Shown here piece after piece: positions 43,642 through 52,379 of a stretch of DNA of 64,000 nt. The stretch is from Streptomyces echinatus (lineage in GTDB: Bacteria; Actinomycetota; Actinomycetes; Streptomycetales; Streptomycetaceae). How positions within the stretch are numbered: the stretch's first letter is position 1; each line of letters starts with the position of its first letter. The stretch is taken from NCBI RefSeq assembly GCF_014203595.1, contig NZ_JACHJK010000002.1:248001-312000 (forward strand). Direction: 5' to 3'. A program made the translations under genes and the position numbers. Under the pieces are notes generated by a model. The model had not been told where the DNA came from. It searched no databases and worked only from the letters and a program-made list of their open reading frames with translations.

Positions 43642-45143
43642 GCGTGCCGCGCCTCCTCCTGGCGTGCCGGGCCCGGCGTCCGGTCCTCCTGGTCGCGCAC
43701 CCGGCCACGGCCCAGCAGCAGCGTGCCGAGGAAGGCGAGCGCCAGGGCGGCGAGGACGCCCAGGTTGGCGTACGCCCAGGCACCGGTCCTGCCGCCGAGG
43801 CCGAACGGCTCCAGCAGATAGCCCTGCCAGGTCAGCCAGCTCGCGGCGGAGTTGGTGACCAGTCCCCACCCGACGGCCGTGGCGGCGAGGGTGAGGCACA
43901 GCGGGAGGAACGGGACGTCGCCGTAGCGGCCGTGCGGGCGGTACAGGTCGGTCTCGTCGTAGTCGCGGCGGCGCAGGGCCAGGTCGGCGAGCATGACGCC
44001 GGCCCAGGCCGCGATGGGCACGCCGAGCGTGGTGAGGAAGCCCATGAACTGGCCGAGGAAGTCGTCGGCGAAGAACACGATGTAGACCGCGCCGGCGGTC
44101 ATCAGTACGCCGTCGAAGAGCGCGGCCAGGTAGCGGGGCACCCGCAGGCCGGCCGAGAGCAGGGCCAGGCCGGAGGAGTAGATGTCGAGGACGGCACCGC
44201 CGACCAGGCCGAGGACGGCGACGACGGCGAACGGGACCAGGAACCAGGTCGGCAGGATCGTGGTCAGCGCGCCGATCGGGTCGGCCGCGACGGCCTTGCT
44301 CAGGTCCTCGGAGGAACCGGCCAGCAGCAGGCCGAAGACCAGCAGGACCAGCGGGGCGAGGGAGGCACCGAAGGCGGTCCAGCCGATCACTCCCCGGCTG
44401 GAGGAACCGCGGGGCAGATAGCGGGAGTAGTCGGCGGCGGCGTTGACCCAGCCGAGGCCGAATCCGGTCATCATGAACACCAGCGCGCCGATGAACTCCT
44501 GCGCCGAACCCGCCGGGACGGCGTCGACCCGGCTCCACTCGATGCGGTCGGCGACGAGGGCGATGTAGACGATCGTGAGAACCCCCGTGACCAGGGTGAT
44601 CCAGGTCTGCAGCCGCATGATCAGGTCGAAGCCCATGACCCCGCCGACCACGGTCAGCGCGGCCACCACCAGGAGCCCGAGGACTTCGGTCCTGGTGCCG
44701 CCGCCCCAGCCCAGACGGCGGAAGACCGTCGCGGTGGCCATCGTGGCGAGCGCCGTGAGGACGGTCTCCCAGCCGACGGTGAGCACCCAGGAGACGGCGG
44801 ACGGCAGCCGGTTGCCGCGCACACCGTACGCGGCCCGGCTGAGCACCATGGTGGGTGCCGATCCCCGCTTCCCGGCGACCGCGATGAAGCCGCACAGCAG
44901 GAACGAGGCGACGATGCCCAGCGTGCCGGCGGCGAGGGCCTGCGGGAAGGAGATGCCGAAGCCGAACGCGAAGGCGCCGTAACTGAGGCCCAGGACCGAG
45001 ACGTTGGCCCCGAACCAGGGCCAGAACAGGGTGCGCGGGGTGCCCCGGCGCTCCGCGTCCGCGATCACGTCGAGACCGTGGGTCTCCACCCGGAGGGCCC
45101 GGCTCGTGGCCGCGCCGTCGAGGGGGTCCTGCGCAGACGTCAT
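43638..45143 (-). CDS. NCS1 family nucleobase:cation symporter (cytosine permease type)
   Basis: A 501-residue permease with twelve helices. FWPWFGANVSVLGLSYGAFAFGFGISFPQAL (helix 1), the conserved region AYGVRGN and SYGFGLGWVNAAADYSRYLPR-like helix 6 segment (GFGLGWVNAAADYSRYLPRG) are typical of CodB/PurP-like NCS1 proteins. It imports cytosine, a purine, allantoin or a related compound with a cation. The coupled isochorismatase-fold hydrolase is the likely next step. The ribosome site is only moderate. Confidence 0.9.
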   Translation of the reverse strand: MTSAQDPLDGAATSRALRVETHGLDVIADAERRGTPRTLFWPWFGANVSVLGLSYGAFAFGFGISFPQALAAGTLGIVASFLLCGFIAVAGKRGSAPTMVLSRAAYGVRGNRLPSAVSWVLTVGWETVLTALATMATATVFRRLGWGGGTRTEVLGLLVVAALTVVGGVMGFDLIMRLQTWITLVTGVLTIVYIALVADRIEWSRVDAVPAGSAQEFIGALVFMMTGFGLGWVNAAADYSRYLPRGSSSRGVIGWTAFGASLAPLVLLVFGLLLAGSSEDLSKAVAADPIGALTTILPTWFLVPFAVVAVLGLVGGAVLDIYSSGLALLSAGLRVPRYLAALFDGVLMTAGAVYIVFFADDFLGQFMGFLTTLGVPIAAWAGVMLADLALRRRDYDETDLYRPHGRYGDVPFLPLCLTLAATAVGWGLVTNSAASWLTWQGYLLEPFGLGGRTGAWAYANLGVLAALALAFLGTLLLGRGRVRDQEDRTPGPARQEEARHA

Positions 45144-45276
45144 CGCCGAGCCACCCGCCCTGCCTGTCCGGACCTGACCGGACTGTCCGCTCACGCTAGG
45201 TCGGGGGCCGGGGAGCGTCAAGGCGGCTCGGGAGCGGCGCGGTTCCCGGGCCGTTCGCCTGCACGGGGCCGACGTC

Positions 45277-45531
45277 TCAGCGGTCGAACTCCTCGTGGAT
45301 CGGGGTCTTCGGCTCTTCCCACAGATGCAGGGAGAGACCGGGCCGGCCACCGTGCCGCGCCTGCCGTTCCCGTGGCGCGGCACGGTGGCCGGGGTCCGGG
45401 TCCTCGTCCGTGGTGTCGTCGGCGGGGTCGGCTCCCTCCGCCTGGGACGGGGTGGTGCGCTCCGGCTGCTTCTCGTCGCGGGCGTCCGCCTCCCGCTCGC
45501 CTTCGGCCTGGGACGGGGTGTTCTCGCTCAT
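45277..45531 (-). CDS. Small acidic hydrophilic protein
   Basis: An 84-residue, highly charged, probably disordered protein with two copies of TPSQAEG and a basic/aromatic C-terminal end (SLHLWEEPKTPIHEEFDR). GAGGACC precedes the ATG. The composition resembles small Streptomyces proteins of unknown role. It is separated by 133 bp from the permease gene. Confidence 0.6.
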   Translation of the reverse strand: MSENTPSQAEGEREADARDEKQPERTTPSQAEGADPADDTTDEDPDPGHRAAPRERQARHGGRPGLSLHLWEEPKTPIHEEFDR

Positions 45532-45987
45532 GGGGTCCTCTTCACACGCGCTCCCCCGGCTGTTCCGATGCCCCCGAGTACCCGTGCGCCGGGAAACTCA
45601 CCACCCGGCGCGAGGACCGGAATCCCGCCGAGGCGGGAACCCACCGCGGGGTGACATCCCTCACAGTCCTGTCGACTACTAACCATGCTCCCTAGTAGGT
45701 GTCCCATCCTCGACATATGGGATTTGTCCGGCTTGCCATAGGCCTGAATCGCCGTTCGCATGTCGGCGGACCGGCCGATCGGCACCTCGCCGTATCGGTC
45801 GCCGAGTGCGCGTTCCTGACGGCCCGACAGCGTTGCGCAAACATCGCGGTCGCGAAGTCTGCATCTCTCGATGCGCCTGACAAGGGCCGCGAGAGCATAC
45901 GAAGCGCGGTAGTAGACGCGCTCTTTGCGCTCCTTGTGAGGCCGTCCTGAGAATGAGTGCTCCGCGATCACCGAGCGAGGTTGACGT
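45532..45987. other. AT-richer gene-free region before the CAP protein gene
   Basis: 456 bp, distinctly less GC-rich than the window, especially 45660-45960. It has imperfect inverted repeats (CTACTA...TAGTAG around 45675-45700, CCCAT...ATGGG around 45702-45720). Short ORFs on both strands lack good ribosome sites and match nothing I know. I tested for a c-di-AMP (ydaO) riboswitch, which often precedes cell-wall protein genes, and did not see its conserved elements. Confidence 0.5.
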
Positions 45988-46824
45988 ATGGGCCAGCACC
46001 GCAAAACCAAGCACTACCGGCGGATAGTCATTGCCGCCGCCGCCATGGGCGCCGTGGGCGTGCCGTCTGTCGCCCTGGCCTGTTCCGAATGGCCGAACGG
46101 CACGGAAGGCCAGGCACAGGCCACCGCGCCGAGCGCACCCGGGACGCAGTGGCAGCACATTCCCTGGCATCACCACCGCAACGGCTTGGAGGCTGTCGCA
46201 CCGGGGACCGCCGCGCCGGAGACCGGCGTGCCGCAGCCGGCCGCACCGCGGACCACCGCACCGGCCGAGCCCCGGACCACGGCTCATCCGAGTGCCAGGA
46301 AGAAGGTCCCGGCCCACCGGCCCCAGGGGAACGCCGCCCCGAGCACCCCGAGTGCCCCGAGTGCCCCGAGTGCCACCACCGCCCCGGCCGCCCCCGCGCC
46401 CGCGGCCTCCGCCGCGCCGAGCACCCCGAAGCCCAGCACCACGGCGTCCGGGGTCACCGCGGAGATCCTGCGGCTCGTGAACGCCGAACGGGGCAAGGCC
46501 GGTTGCCGGCCCCTGACCCTGAACTCGACGCTCACCAAGGCGGCGCAGGCCCACAGCGCCGACATGGCCGCCCACCAGAACATGTCGCACACCGGATCGG
46601 ACGGGTCGAACCCGGGCGACCGCATCACGCGCGCCGGTTACACCTGGAGCAGCTACGGCGAGAACGTCGCCTACGGCTACGGCACGGCGGAGCAGGTCAT
46701 GGCGGGCTGGATGGCCAGCCCGGGCCACCGGGCCAACATCCTCAACTGCGGGTTCAAGGAGATCGGCGTCGGTCTCGCGCAGCCGAACAGTTACTGGACC
46801 CAGGACTTCGGCACGGCCCGCTGA
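45988..46824 (+). CDS. Secreted CAP-domain (SCP/PR1) protein
   Basis: A 278-residue secreted protein. A signal peptide (to about residue 31, ending SVALA) is followed by a Pro/Ala/Thr-rich linker with SAP repeats (about 45-155) and a C-terminal CAP domain of about 120 residues: LVNAERGKAGCRPL, HSADMAAHQNMSHTG, SYGENVAYG, SPGHRANILNCGF and the ending WTQDFG. CAP domains bind lipids or glycans, and some are hydrolases; the two cysteines can form a disulfide. The 3' end overlaps the convergent MFS gene by 34 bp. A close relative of this domain is fused to a sigma factor at 48922. Confidence 0.92.
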   Translation: MGQHRKTKHYRRIVIAAAAMGAVGVPSVALACSEWPNGTEGQAQATAPSAPGTQWQHIPWHHHRNGLEAVAPGTAAPETGVPQPAAPRTTAPAEPRTTAHPSARKKVPAHRPQGNAAPSTPSAPSAPSATTAPAAPAPAASAAPSTPKPSTTASGVTAEILRLVNAERGKAGCRPLTLNSTLTKAAQAHSADMAAHQNMSHTGSDGSNPGDRITRAGYTWSSYGENVAYGYGTAEQVMAGWMASPGHRANILNCGFKEIGVGLAQPNSYWTQDFGTAR

Positions 46825-47990
46825 CCACCGGCGGCCGGCGGGTCCGCCCGCCGGCCGGGGCCCGGGGGCTCGGGCAGGGTACGGAAGAACAGCCAGCTCA
46901 GTACCGGCATCAGGATCAGCGGGGCGAGGGCGGTCCGCAGGGACGTCGCGTCCGCGACCCGGCCGATGAGGGGGCTCACCAGGCCGCCGACGCTGACGGT
47001 CAGCCCCAGGGTGACGCCGCCGGCCGTGCCGACCCGTGAGGGCAGGTAGTCCTGGCCGAGCGTCACCTGGAGGGAGAACGGGACGTAGAGGCCCGCGGAC
47101 GCCAGGGCCACGCACAGGTACAGGGCGGGGCCCGGGACGAACACGACGCCCGCGACCGCCACGGCCGCCAGCAGGTACGACCAGCGGCACACCGTGACCC
47201 GGTCCCGGCGCCCGGCCAGCCGGCCGCCCAGCACGGAGCCGGCCGCGCCGCCCAGATAGAGCACGAACAGCGCGGCCGTACCGGCCGCCACGCCGCCGCC
47301 CAGGCGCTGCGCCGCGTACAGGGACAGAAAGCTGCTCAGGCCGGTGAACACGACCGAGCGGCACACCACGGCCAGCGACAGCCTCAGGAAGGACGCCCGG
47401 TCGTCGGGGCCGGCCGCCGGTGCCGGGTCCAGCAGGCGCTGTCGCTGCCCCGGTGCGCGCAGCACGCTCAGGGTCAGCGCCGCACCGACGAGCGCCGGCA
47501 GCATCAGCAACGGGGTCCAGCGCAGTCCGCCGGTACCCACGACGGCCGCGACCAGGAGCGGGGCCAGGGCGAAACCGACGTTGCCGCCCAGGGAGAACCA
47601 GCTCATGGCGGTGTGCCCGCCCCCGCCCGCCAGCCGCGCGACGCGGGCGGACTCGGGGTGGTACGCGGCCACACCGGCGCCGGACCCCGCCACGCACACC
47701 AGGGTCAGCGCGTACGAGTCGCCGCTGCCGCACAGCGCGATGCCCAGGCCGGCCAGGAGCGTACTGGCCGGCAGCAGCCAGGGGACCGGCCGGCGGTCGG
47801 TGAGCGCGCCGAACAGCGGCTGCGCCACCGAGGACAGCAGGGAGGCGGCCAGGACGACGCCCGAGGCCGCCGCGTAGCCGTAGGCGCGCTCGGCGACGAG
47901 GAACGGGATCAGGGACGCCACGCACCCCTGGTAGACGTCGACGCAGGCGTGCCCGACGGACAGCAGGATGATGGATGCTCTTCTTCGCAC
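46791..47990 (-). CDS. MFS transporter, fosmidomycin-resistance-like
   Basis: A 399-residue protein of twelve helices. ILLSVGHACVDVYQGCVASLIPFLVAE at the start, LTDRRPVPWLL (motif A loop), GVAAYHPESARVARLAG and SLGGNVGFALAPLLV match the Fsr group of drug exporters. The GTG start at 47990 has GGAGC upstream. It is divergent from an AraC-type regulator 54 bp away, which probably controls it. Confidence 0.9.
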   Translation of the reverse strand: MRRRASIILLSVGHACVDVYQGCVASLIPFLVAERAYGYAAASGVVLAASLLSSVAQPLFGALTDRRPVPWLLPASTLLAGLGIALCGSGDSYALTLVCVAGSGAGVAAYHPESARVARLAGGGGHTAMSWFSLGGNVGFALAPLLVAAVVGTGGLRWTPLLMLPALVGAALTLSVLRAPGQRQRLLDPAPAAGPDDRASFLRLSLAVVCRSVVFTGLSSFLSLYAAQRLGGGVAAGTAALFVLYLGGAAGSVLGGRLAGRRDRVTVCRWSYLLAAVAVAGVVFVPGPALYLCVALASAGLYVPFSLQVTLGQDYLPSRVGTAGGVTLGLTVSVGGLVSPLIGRVADATSLRTALAPLILMPVLSWLFFRTLPEPPGPGRRADPPAAGGQRAVPKSWVQ

Positions 47991-48030
47991 CCGGCCATGC
48001 TCCGGCCCGGACGGCCTGTCGCGCTTTCGA

Positions 48031-48036
48031 TAAACT
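48031..48036 (+). promoter_or_regulatory. -10 element for a leaderless AraC transcript
   Basis: TAAACT is followed by 5 bases and an in-frame GTG (48042) and then ATG (48045). No ribosome site is present, so transcription probably starts at the GTG/ATG. Confidence 0.45.
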
Positions 48037-48044
48037 GCCAGGTG

Positions 48045-48830
48045 ATGACGCAGATCCGCCATGAGCCGGTGGCCCCCACCCGCACCCGACGGCTGGACTC
48101 CGGCGCGGCGATAGACGCCCACCGGCACGACGGCCACCAGATCGTGTACGCAGGCCGGGGCGTGCTGGCCGTCACGACCGACGCGGGTTCCTGGGTCGCC
48201 CCGGCCACCCGCGCCATCTGGGTGCCGGCCGGCACCGTCCACGCCCACCAGGCCCACGGCGCGCTCGAACTGCACCTGGTGGGACTGCCCGTGACCGAGA
48301 ATCCGCTCGGCCTGGACGCGCCGACCGTGCTCGCCGTGAGCCCGCTGCTGCGCGAACTGATCGTCGCCCACACCCGTGCCCCGCAGGACGGCAGTCCCGA
48401 ACGGGCGCGGCTGCGCGCGGTGTTGCTCGACCAGCTGCGCGCCTCGCCGCAGCAGCCGCTGCACCTGCCGACGCCCGCGTCCCCCGTGCTGCGCGCGCTG
48501 TGCGACCTCCTGCGCGCCGATCCGGCCGACGGCCGCACCCTGGCGGAGCTGGGCCGGGTGGTCGGGGCGAGCGACCGTACCCTCTCCCGGCTGTTCCGCC
48601 GCGACCTCGGTATGACGTTCCCGCAGTGGCGTACCCAGCTGCGGCTGCACCACGCGCTGGTCCTGCTCGCCGACCGGACACCGGTGACGGCCGTGGCGCA
48701 CCGGTGCGGCTGGTCCTCGGCCAGCGCGTTCATCGATGTCTTCCGGCGCGCGTTCGGGCACACGCCGGGCAGCGGTCCGGAGCAGGCACGAGCTCACGAC
48801 GCCCACACCGGCGGGCCGGGACGGCGGTGA
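48045..48830 (+). CDS. AraC family transcriptional regulator
   Basis: A 261-residue regulator with an N-terminal cupin (about 1-95: DAHRHDGHQIVYAGRGVLAV and PAGTVHAHQAHG) and a C-terminal AraC HTH pair (about 155-250: RTLAELGRVVGASDRTLSRLF, VTAVAHRCGWSSASAFIDVF and the final FGHTPG). This is the YdiP/NimR-like layout often found divergent from an MFS exporter, as here. The start could be GTG 48042 or ATG 48045. Confidence 0.92.
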   Translation: MTQIRHEPVAPTRTRRLDSGAAIDAHRHDGHQIVYAGRGVLAVTTDAGSWVAPATRAIWVPAGTVHAHQAHGALELHLVGLPVTENPLGLDAPTVLAVSPLLRELIVAHTRAPQDGSPERARLRAVLLDQLRASPQQPLHLPTPASPVLRALCDLLRADPADGRTLAELGRVVGASDRTLSRLFRRDLGMTFPQWRTQLRLHHALVLLADRTPVTAVAHRCGWSSASAFIDVFRRAFGHTPGSGPEQARAHDAHTGGPGRR

Positions 48831-48921
48831 GAGCCCGGCCCTACGGCCGTACAGGCCCGGCCGGACGACCGCTGTGACGGCCCGGCCACGGCGGCGCCGA
48901 GGGTCCGGTACTGGCGGCGGT

Positions 48922-50619
48922 TCAGAGCTTGGCGCCGAAGTCCTGGGTCCACCAGGGGCCGCCCGAGCCGTTGTGGACGCCCACGCCGATGTTCTTGAAC
49001 GAGCAGTTGAGGATGTTGGCGCGGTGGCCGGGGCTGTTCATCCAGGAGTCCATCACCGACTGCGGGGTCTGCTGGCCCCGGGCGATGTTCTCGCCGTACG
49101 TGGACCAGCGGTAGCCCGCCGCGGTGATGCGCTCGCCGGGGCCGTTGCCGTCCGGGTCCGTGTGGTCGAAGAAGCCGCGGGCGGCCATGTCGTCGGAGAG
49201 CCCCTGGGCGGCCTTGTCCAGTTGCGGGTCCTCGCTGACCGCACCGCATCCGGCCGCGGCCCGCTCCTTGTTCACCAGCGCGACCACCTGCGCCACCGTG
49301 CCCGTGGGCGCCGGCTGTGCCTGCTGGGTGGGGGTGACCCGCGGGGTGACGCGCACCGTCTGCTGCGCCTGCGGCGTGCCGGTCTTCTTCGCGGGCCGGG
49401 GGCTCTTGGACGGGGCCGGCTTCTTCGAGTGCGACGGGGAAGGCGACGCGGAGGCGGAGGGCGACGACGAGGTCGCGGAGGCGCTGGGTTCCACGAGGTC
49501 CACGACGGGGGCGTTGGCGGCGGGCGCCGCGGTCGCCTCCCTGGTCTCCGGTCCGGAGCCGGGGCCGAGGTACCAGAGGCCGCCGCCCGCCACGCAGGCC
49601 GCCACCACGGCGCCGCCGACGGTCCGGCGCCGGAGCCGCCGCCGTCGCCGCGCCTCGTCGCGAGCGGTCGTACGCCGGCGCGAGGCGCGCAGCCCGACCT
49701 GTCCCGTCGTGGCGTCCGGGCCGCCTTTGCCCGTGCCCGGTCCCCCGGCGCCCATGTCCGCGGCCAGGTGGGCGGTTTCCATGTCCGCCGGGAGCGGGAC
49801 CGCCGAGCCGGCCGCGGTCGTGCCGGTCACGGCGGACCGGGTCGTCGCGAGCAGCGCCGAGGACACCCCGACGAGCGCCAGCCCGGCCAGCAGACCCTCC
49901 GCCGGCAGCAGACCGCTCCACAGACCGCCGCAGCGCACGCAGTCGCGGGCGTGCCGGGCTATCCGCTTGCGCCACAGGGCGGAGGGCAGGCCGTCCCACG
50001 CGGCCAGCACACCGCGCAGTTCCTCGCAGGGGGGCCGGGTGTCCAGCGCCCGTACCACCACGCGGGCCGCCTCCAGCCGCGCCTTCATCCGCTGCACCCG
50101 TACGGCGGTGTGCTGCGGCGAGACCCCCAGGGCCGTGGCGACTTCGGCCCGGGTCAGTTCACCGGCGCACTCCAGCCACCACAGCGAGAGCACCTCCCGG
50201 TCCTCCGGTTCCAGCCAGCGGGTGGCGCGCGCGGTCTCCTGGCGCTGGCCGGACAGCTGGAGCCGGACGATGGTCAGGTCCACGAAGTCGGCGCCGGGGT
50301 CGGCGACATCGGCGGCCTCGTCCACGGCGTCCGGGGCGACCTGCCGGTCCTGCCAGTGCGCCCGCACCCGGTTCATCGCGATGGCCACGAGCCAGGAGCG
50401 AAAGCTCTCCGGGGTCCGCAGGTCGCCGAGCGAGCCCAGGGCCCGGAGCATGGTCTCCTGGACCACGTCGTCGACGTCGACCGAACCGTTCAGGGCGCGC
50501 CCCACGATGTTGTAGACCAGCGGGAGGTAGGCGCTGACCAGGGCGTCCTGGGCCGCCGGGTCCCCCGCCCGGGCGGCGTTCACCAGTGCCGCCGTGTCCA
50601 CCGTGTGCTGTGTCCTCAT
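48922..50619 (-). CDS. Membrane-tethered ECF sigma factor with C-terminal CAP domain
   Basis: A 565-residue fusion. Sigma region 2 is about residues 12-92 (DVDDVVQETMLRAL, FRSWLVAIAMNRVRAHWQ) and region 4 about 130-190 (LEPEDREVLSLWWLE; TRAEVATALGVSPQHTAVRV). Next is a zinc-finger anti-sigma-like motif: C198, then H223-X3-C227-X2-C230. A weakly hydrophobic stretch (238-258), a very basic block (312-332, RRRRRLRRR) and a membrane helix (335-352) follow, then a Ser/Pro/Lys-rich stalk (380-440) and a CAP domain (441-565) ending WWTQDFG. By the positive-inside rule the sigma part is cytoplasmic and the CAP part outside. GGGAAG precedes the ATG. Confidence 0.93.
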   Translation of the reverse strand: MRTQHTVDTAALVNAARAGDPAAQDALVSAYLPLVYNIVGRALNGSVDVDDVVQETMLRALGSLGDLRTPESFRSWLVAIAMNRVRAHWQDRQVAPDAVDEAADVADPGADFVDLTIVRLQLSGQRQETARATRWLEPEDREVLSLWWLECAGELTRAEVATALGVSPQHTAVRVQRMKARLEAARVVVRALDTRPPCEELRGVLAAWDGLPSALWRKRIARHARDCVRCGGLWSGLLPAEGLLAGLALVGVSSALLATTRSAVTGTTAAGSAVPLPADMETAHLAADMGAGGPGTGKGGPDATTGQVGLRASRRRTTARDEARRRRRLRRRTVGGAVVAACVAGGGLWYLGPGSGPETREATAAPAANAPVVDLVEPSASATSSSPSASASPSPSHSKKPAPSKSPRPAKKTGTPQAQQTVRVTPRVTPTQQAQPAPTGTVAQVVALVNKERAAAGCGAVSEDPQLDKAAQGLSDDMAARGFFDHTDPDGNGPGERITAAGYRWSTYGENIARGQQTPQSVMDSWMNSPGHRANILNCSFKNIGVGVHNGSGGPWWTQDFGAKL

Positions 50620-51113
50620 CAGAACTTCCCTGTCCTCGACGCCCGAACGATGCTGTCCGTTACCTGGGAGACCGCCCGGCACGGTGCCGATAACAGTTCT
50701 TCGGAAAATCTTTCGAGAGGGAAGCTCACAGGAGCGGTGCGACGGCCGCAAGGGCGGAGATCACACCGGGCGAGCGACCGACCGAGCCCGGTGCGCCGGT
50801 GTGGTTGCCGCGATCCAGGAACCGGTCGACGTACGGCTCCTCGTGTCCCGCGACGACCGGCGCGGTGCCGGTGTCAACGGCACGAACAGGGCGCCGGGGT
50901 CCCCTGGGCGTCCGCTGTGGCACGGTGGCGTCGAGTTCAGGTCCGGACGCGCACACGGGGGGTGGGCCGGACCGGGCCCGGGCACTCGGGGCGGGCCGCT
51001 CCGGGCCGAGGGTGCCCGCCTCGGTCTCCGGCGGCGTGGCGTGCGCCGGGCCGGTGCGGTCCGCGGCGAGGATGGCGCTCGGCAGCAGGTGACTGGGAGG
51101 CGGGTGTGCGGGT
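50620..51113. other. Divergent region between the sigma-CAP and NAD kinase genes
   Basis: 494 bp with no ORF I can support. Near the sigma gene, on the minus strand, GGTAAC (50664-50659) and CGTCGA (50641-50636) are 17 bp apart, a spacing and sequence like ECF-dependent promoters. A locally AT-rich stretch (GGAAAATCTTTCGAGAGG near 50703) lies upstream. The remaining 350 bp before the NAD kinase gene are GC-rich and featureless. Confidence 0.5.
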
Positions 51114-52187
51114 ATGACGGTGAACCGTGTCGGCCTGGTCGTGCACGGCGGGCGCGCCGAGGCGGTGGCCGCCGCGCGGGTCGTGCGCGCGTGGTGTGAC
51201 GAGCACGCGGTGGGCTGCACGGACATCGACGTGTGGCAGGAGGGCGCGCGGCACAGCGCCCGGGAGGAGGTCGACAGCGCGGGCGACCCGGACCTCATCG
51301 TCACCCTGGGCGGCGACGGCACGTTCCTGCGCGGTGCCCGGGTGGCGGCCGAGAACGACGCCCTGGTGCTCGGAGTCGACCTCGGCCGGGTCGGCTTCCT
51401 GACGGAGGTCCCGGCCACGGCGGTGCGTGAGGCGCTGGACGCCGTACAGGAGGAGCGGATCGAGGTCGAGAGCCGGATGCTGCTCACCCTGCGGGCCTCC
51501 TGCCGGCTGGAGGTGCCCGCGCAGATGGAGGCGCTGCTGCGGTACGGCCGCGGGCCGATGCTGCCCCCGCCCCGGGTGCGGTCCGAGTGCGTGGCGGGCA
51601 ACGACTGGGGTGTCGCGCTGAACGTCACCGCGCTGAACGACGTGGTCGTGGAGAAGCTGGCCCGGGACCGGCAGGTGTCGGTCGCGGTGTATCTGGCGGG
51701 CCGGCTCCTGGCCTGCTACTCGGCCGACGCCCTGCTGGTGGCCACGCCGACGGGCTCCACGGCGTACAGCTTCGCCGCGGGCGGCCCGGTGGTCTCGCCG
51801 CGCGCGGAGGGCCTGGTGTTCACCCCGGTGGCACCGCACATGGTGTTCAACCGCTCGGTGGTGGCCGCGCCGGACGAGCCCGTCGCGCTGCGGGTGCTCC
51901 AGCGGTCGGGCCGGGCCGCGGTCAGCGTCGACGGCCAGCTGCGCGGGGTGCTCAGCCCCGGGGACTGGATCGGGGTGTACGCCGCCCCGCGCCGGCTGAA
52001 GGCGGTCCGGCTCGGCCCGACGGACTTCTACGGGCGGCTGCGGGAGCGTATGAACCTCACCGACGCGCCCGCCGCGCTCGCCGACGGGGAGGCCGCCCCG
52101 CTGTGGCCGGTGACCACGCCACGGCCGGCCGACCTGGCTCATCTGGCGCTGCCACCGATGCCGCGCGACGCGTCCCGGCCGTCCTGA
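51114..52187 (+). CDS. NAD kinase
   Basis: A 357-residue ATP-NAD kinase family protein. The nucleotide-binding GGDGTFLR is at 66-73, with GVDLGRVGFLTE after it, ALNDVVVEKL in place of the common ALNE motif, and TPTGSTAYSFAAGGPVVSP. It phosphorylates NAD to NADP. At 357 residues it is some 50 longer than typical actinobacterial NAD kinases; the extra is a C-terminal tail of about 40 residues and a small insertion after residue 130. Streptomyces usually carry two or three paralogues, so this may not be the housekeeping copy. Confidence 0.9.
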   Translation: MTVNRVGLVVHGGRAEAVAAARVVRAWCDEHAVGCTDIDVWQEGARHSAREEVDSAGDPDLIVTLGGDGTFLRGARVAAENDALVLGVDLGRVGFLTEVPATAVREALDAVQEERIEVESRMLLTLRASCRLEVPAQMEALLRYGRGPMLPPPRVRSECVAGNDWGVALNVTALNDVVVEKLARDRQVSVAVYLAGRLLACYSADALLVATPTGSTAYSFAAGGPVVSPRAEGLVFTPVAPHMVFNRSVVAAPDEPVALRVLQRSGRAAVSVDGQLRGVLSPGDWIGVYAAPRRLKAVRLGPTDFYGRLRERMNLTDAPAALADGEAAPLWPVTTPRPADLAHLALPPMPRDASRPS

Positions 52188-52198
52188 GGGCTCAGCCG

Positions 52199-52370
52199 GT
52201 GCCGGCGCGAGGGTGAAGCCGTCGTAGCCCCTGGCGCCGACGGTCTGCAGGGTGGTGGCGGTCAGCCGCGGGTGCCCGGCCATGAGTGCCGTGAAGCGCC
52301 GGACGCCCTGGACGCGCGGGTCGGTGGCGGCCGGGTCGGCAAGGTCCTCGCCGAACTGCTGCATACGCTG
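52199..52370 (-). pseudogene. 3' remnant of a SAM-dependent methyltransferase
   Basis: Minus-strand translation gives DLADPAATDPRVQGVRRF, TALMAGHPRLTATTLQTVG and ARGYDGFTLA, which reads like the last 50-60 residues of an O-methyltransferase. No SAM-binding region is present upstream, the frame runs on without a stop through the NAD kinase gene, and a stop exists only after a one-base shift (near 52195). It is therefore a broken fragment. It abuts the HxlR remnant head to head. Confidence 0.4.
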
Positions 52371-52379
52371 ACCGGCCAT

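Noticed and set aside
45660-45987. c-di-AMP (ydaO) riboswitch before the CAP gene
   Set aside because: The conserved GCC/GACAGG-type blocks are not present in the expected order.
46284-46628. Minus-strand ORF inside the CAP gene
   Set aside because: It is a mirror of the Pro/Ala-rich linker and CAP codons and shows no family features.
47613-48044. Upstream in-frame extension of the AraC regulator
   Set aside because: It runs antisense through the MFS gene, has no ribosome site and adds no recognisable domain.
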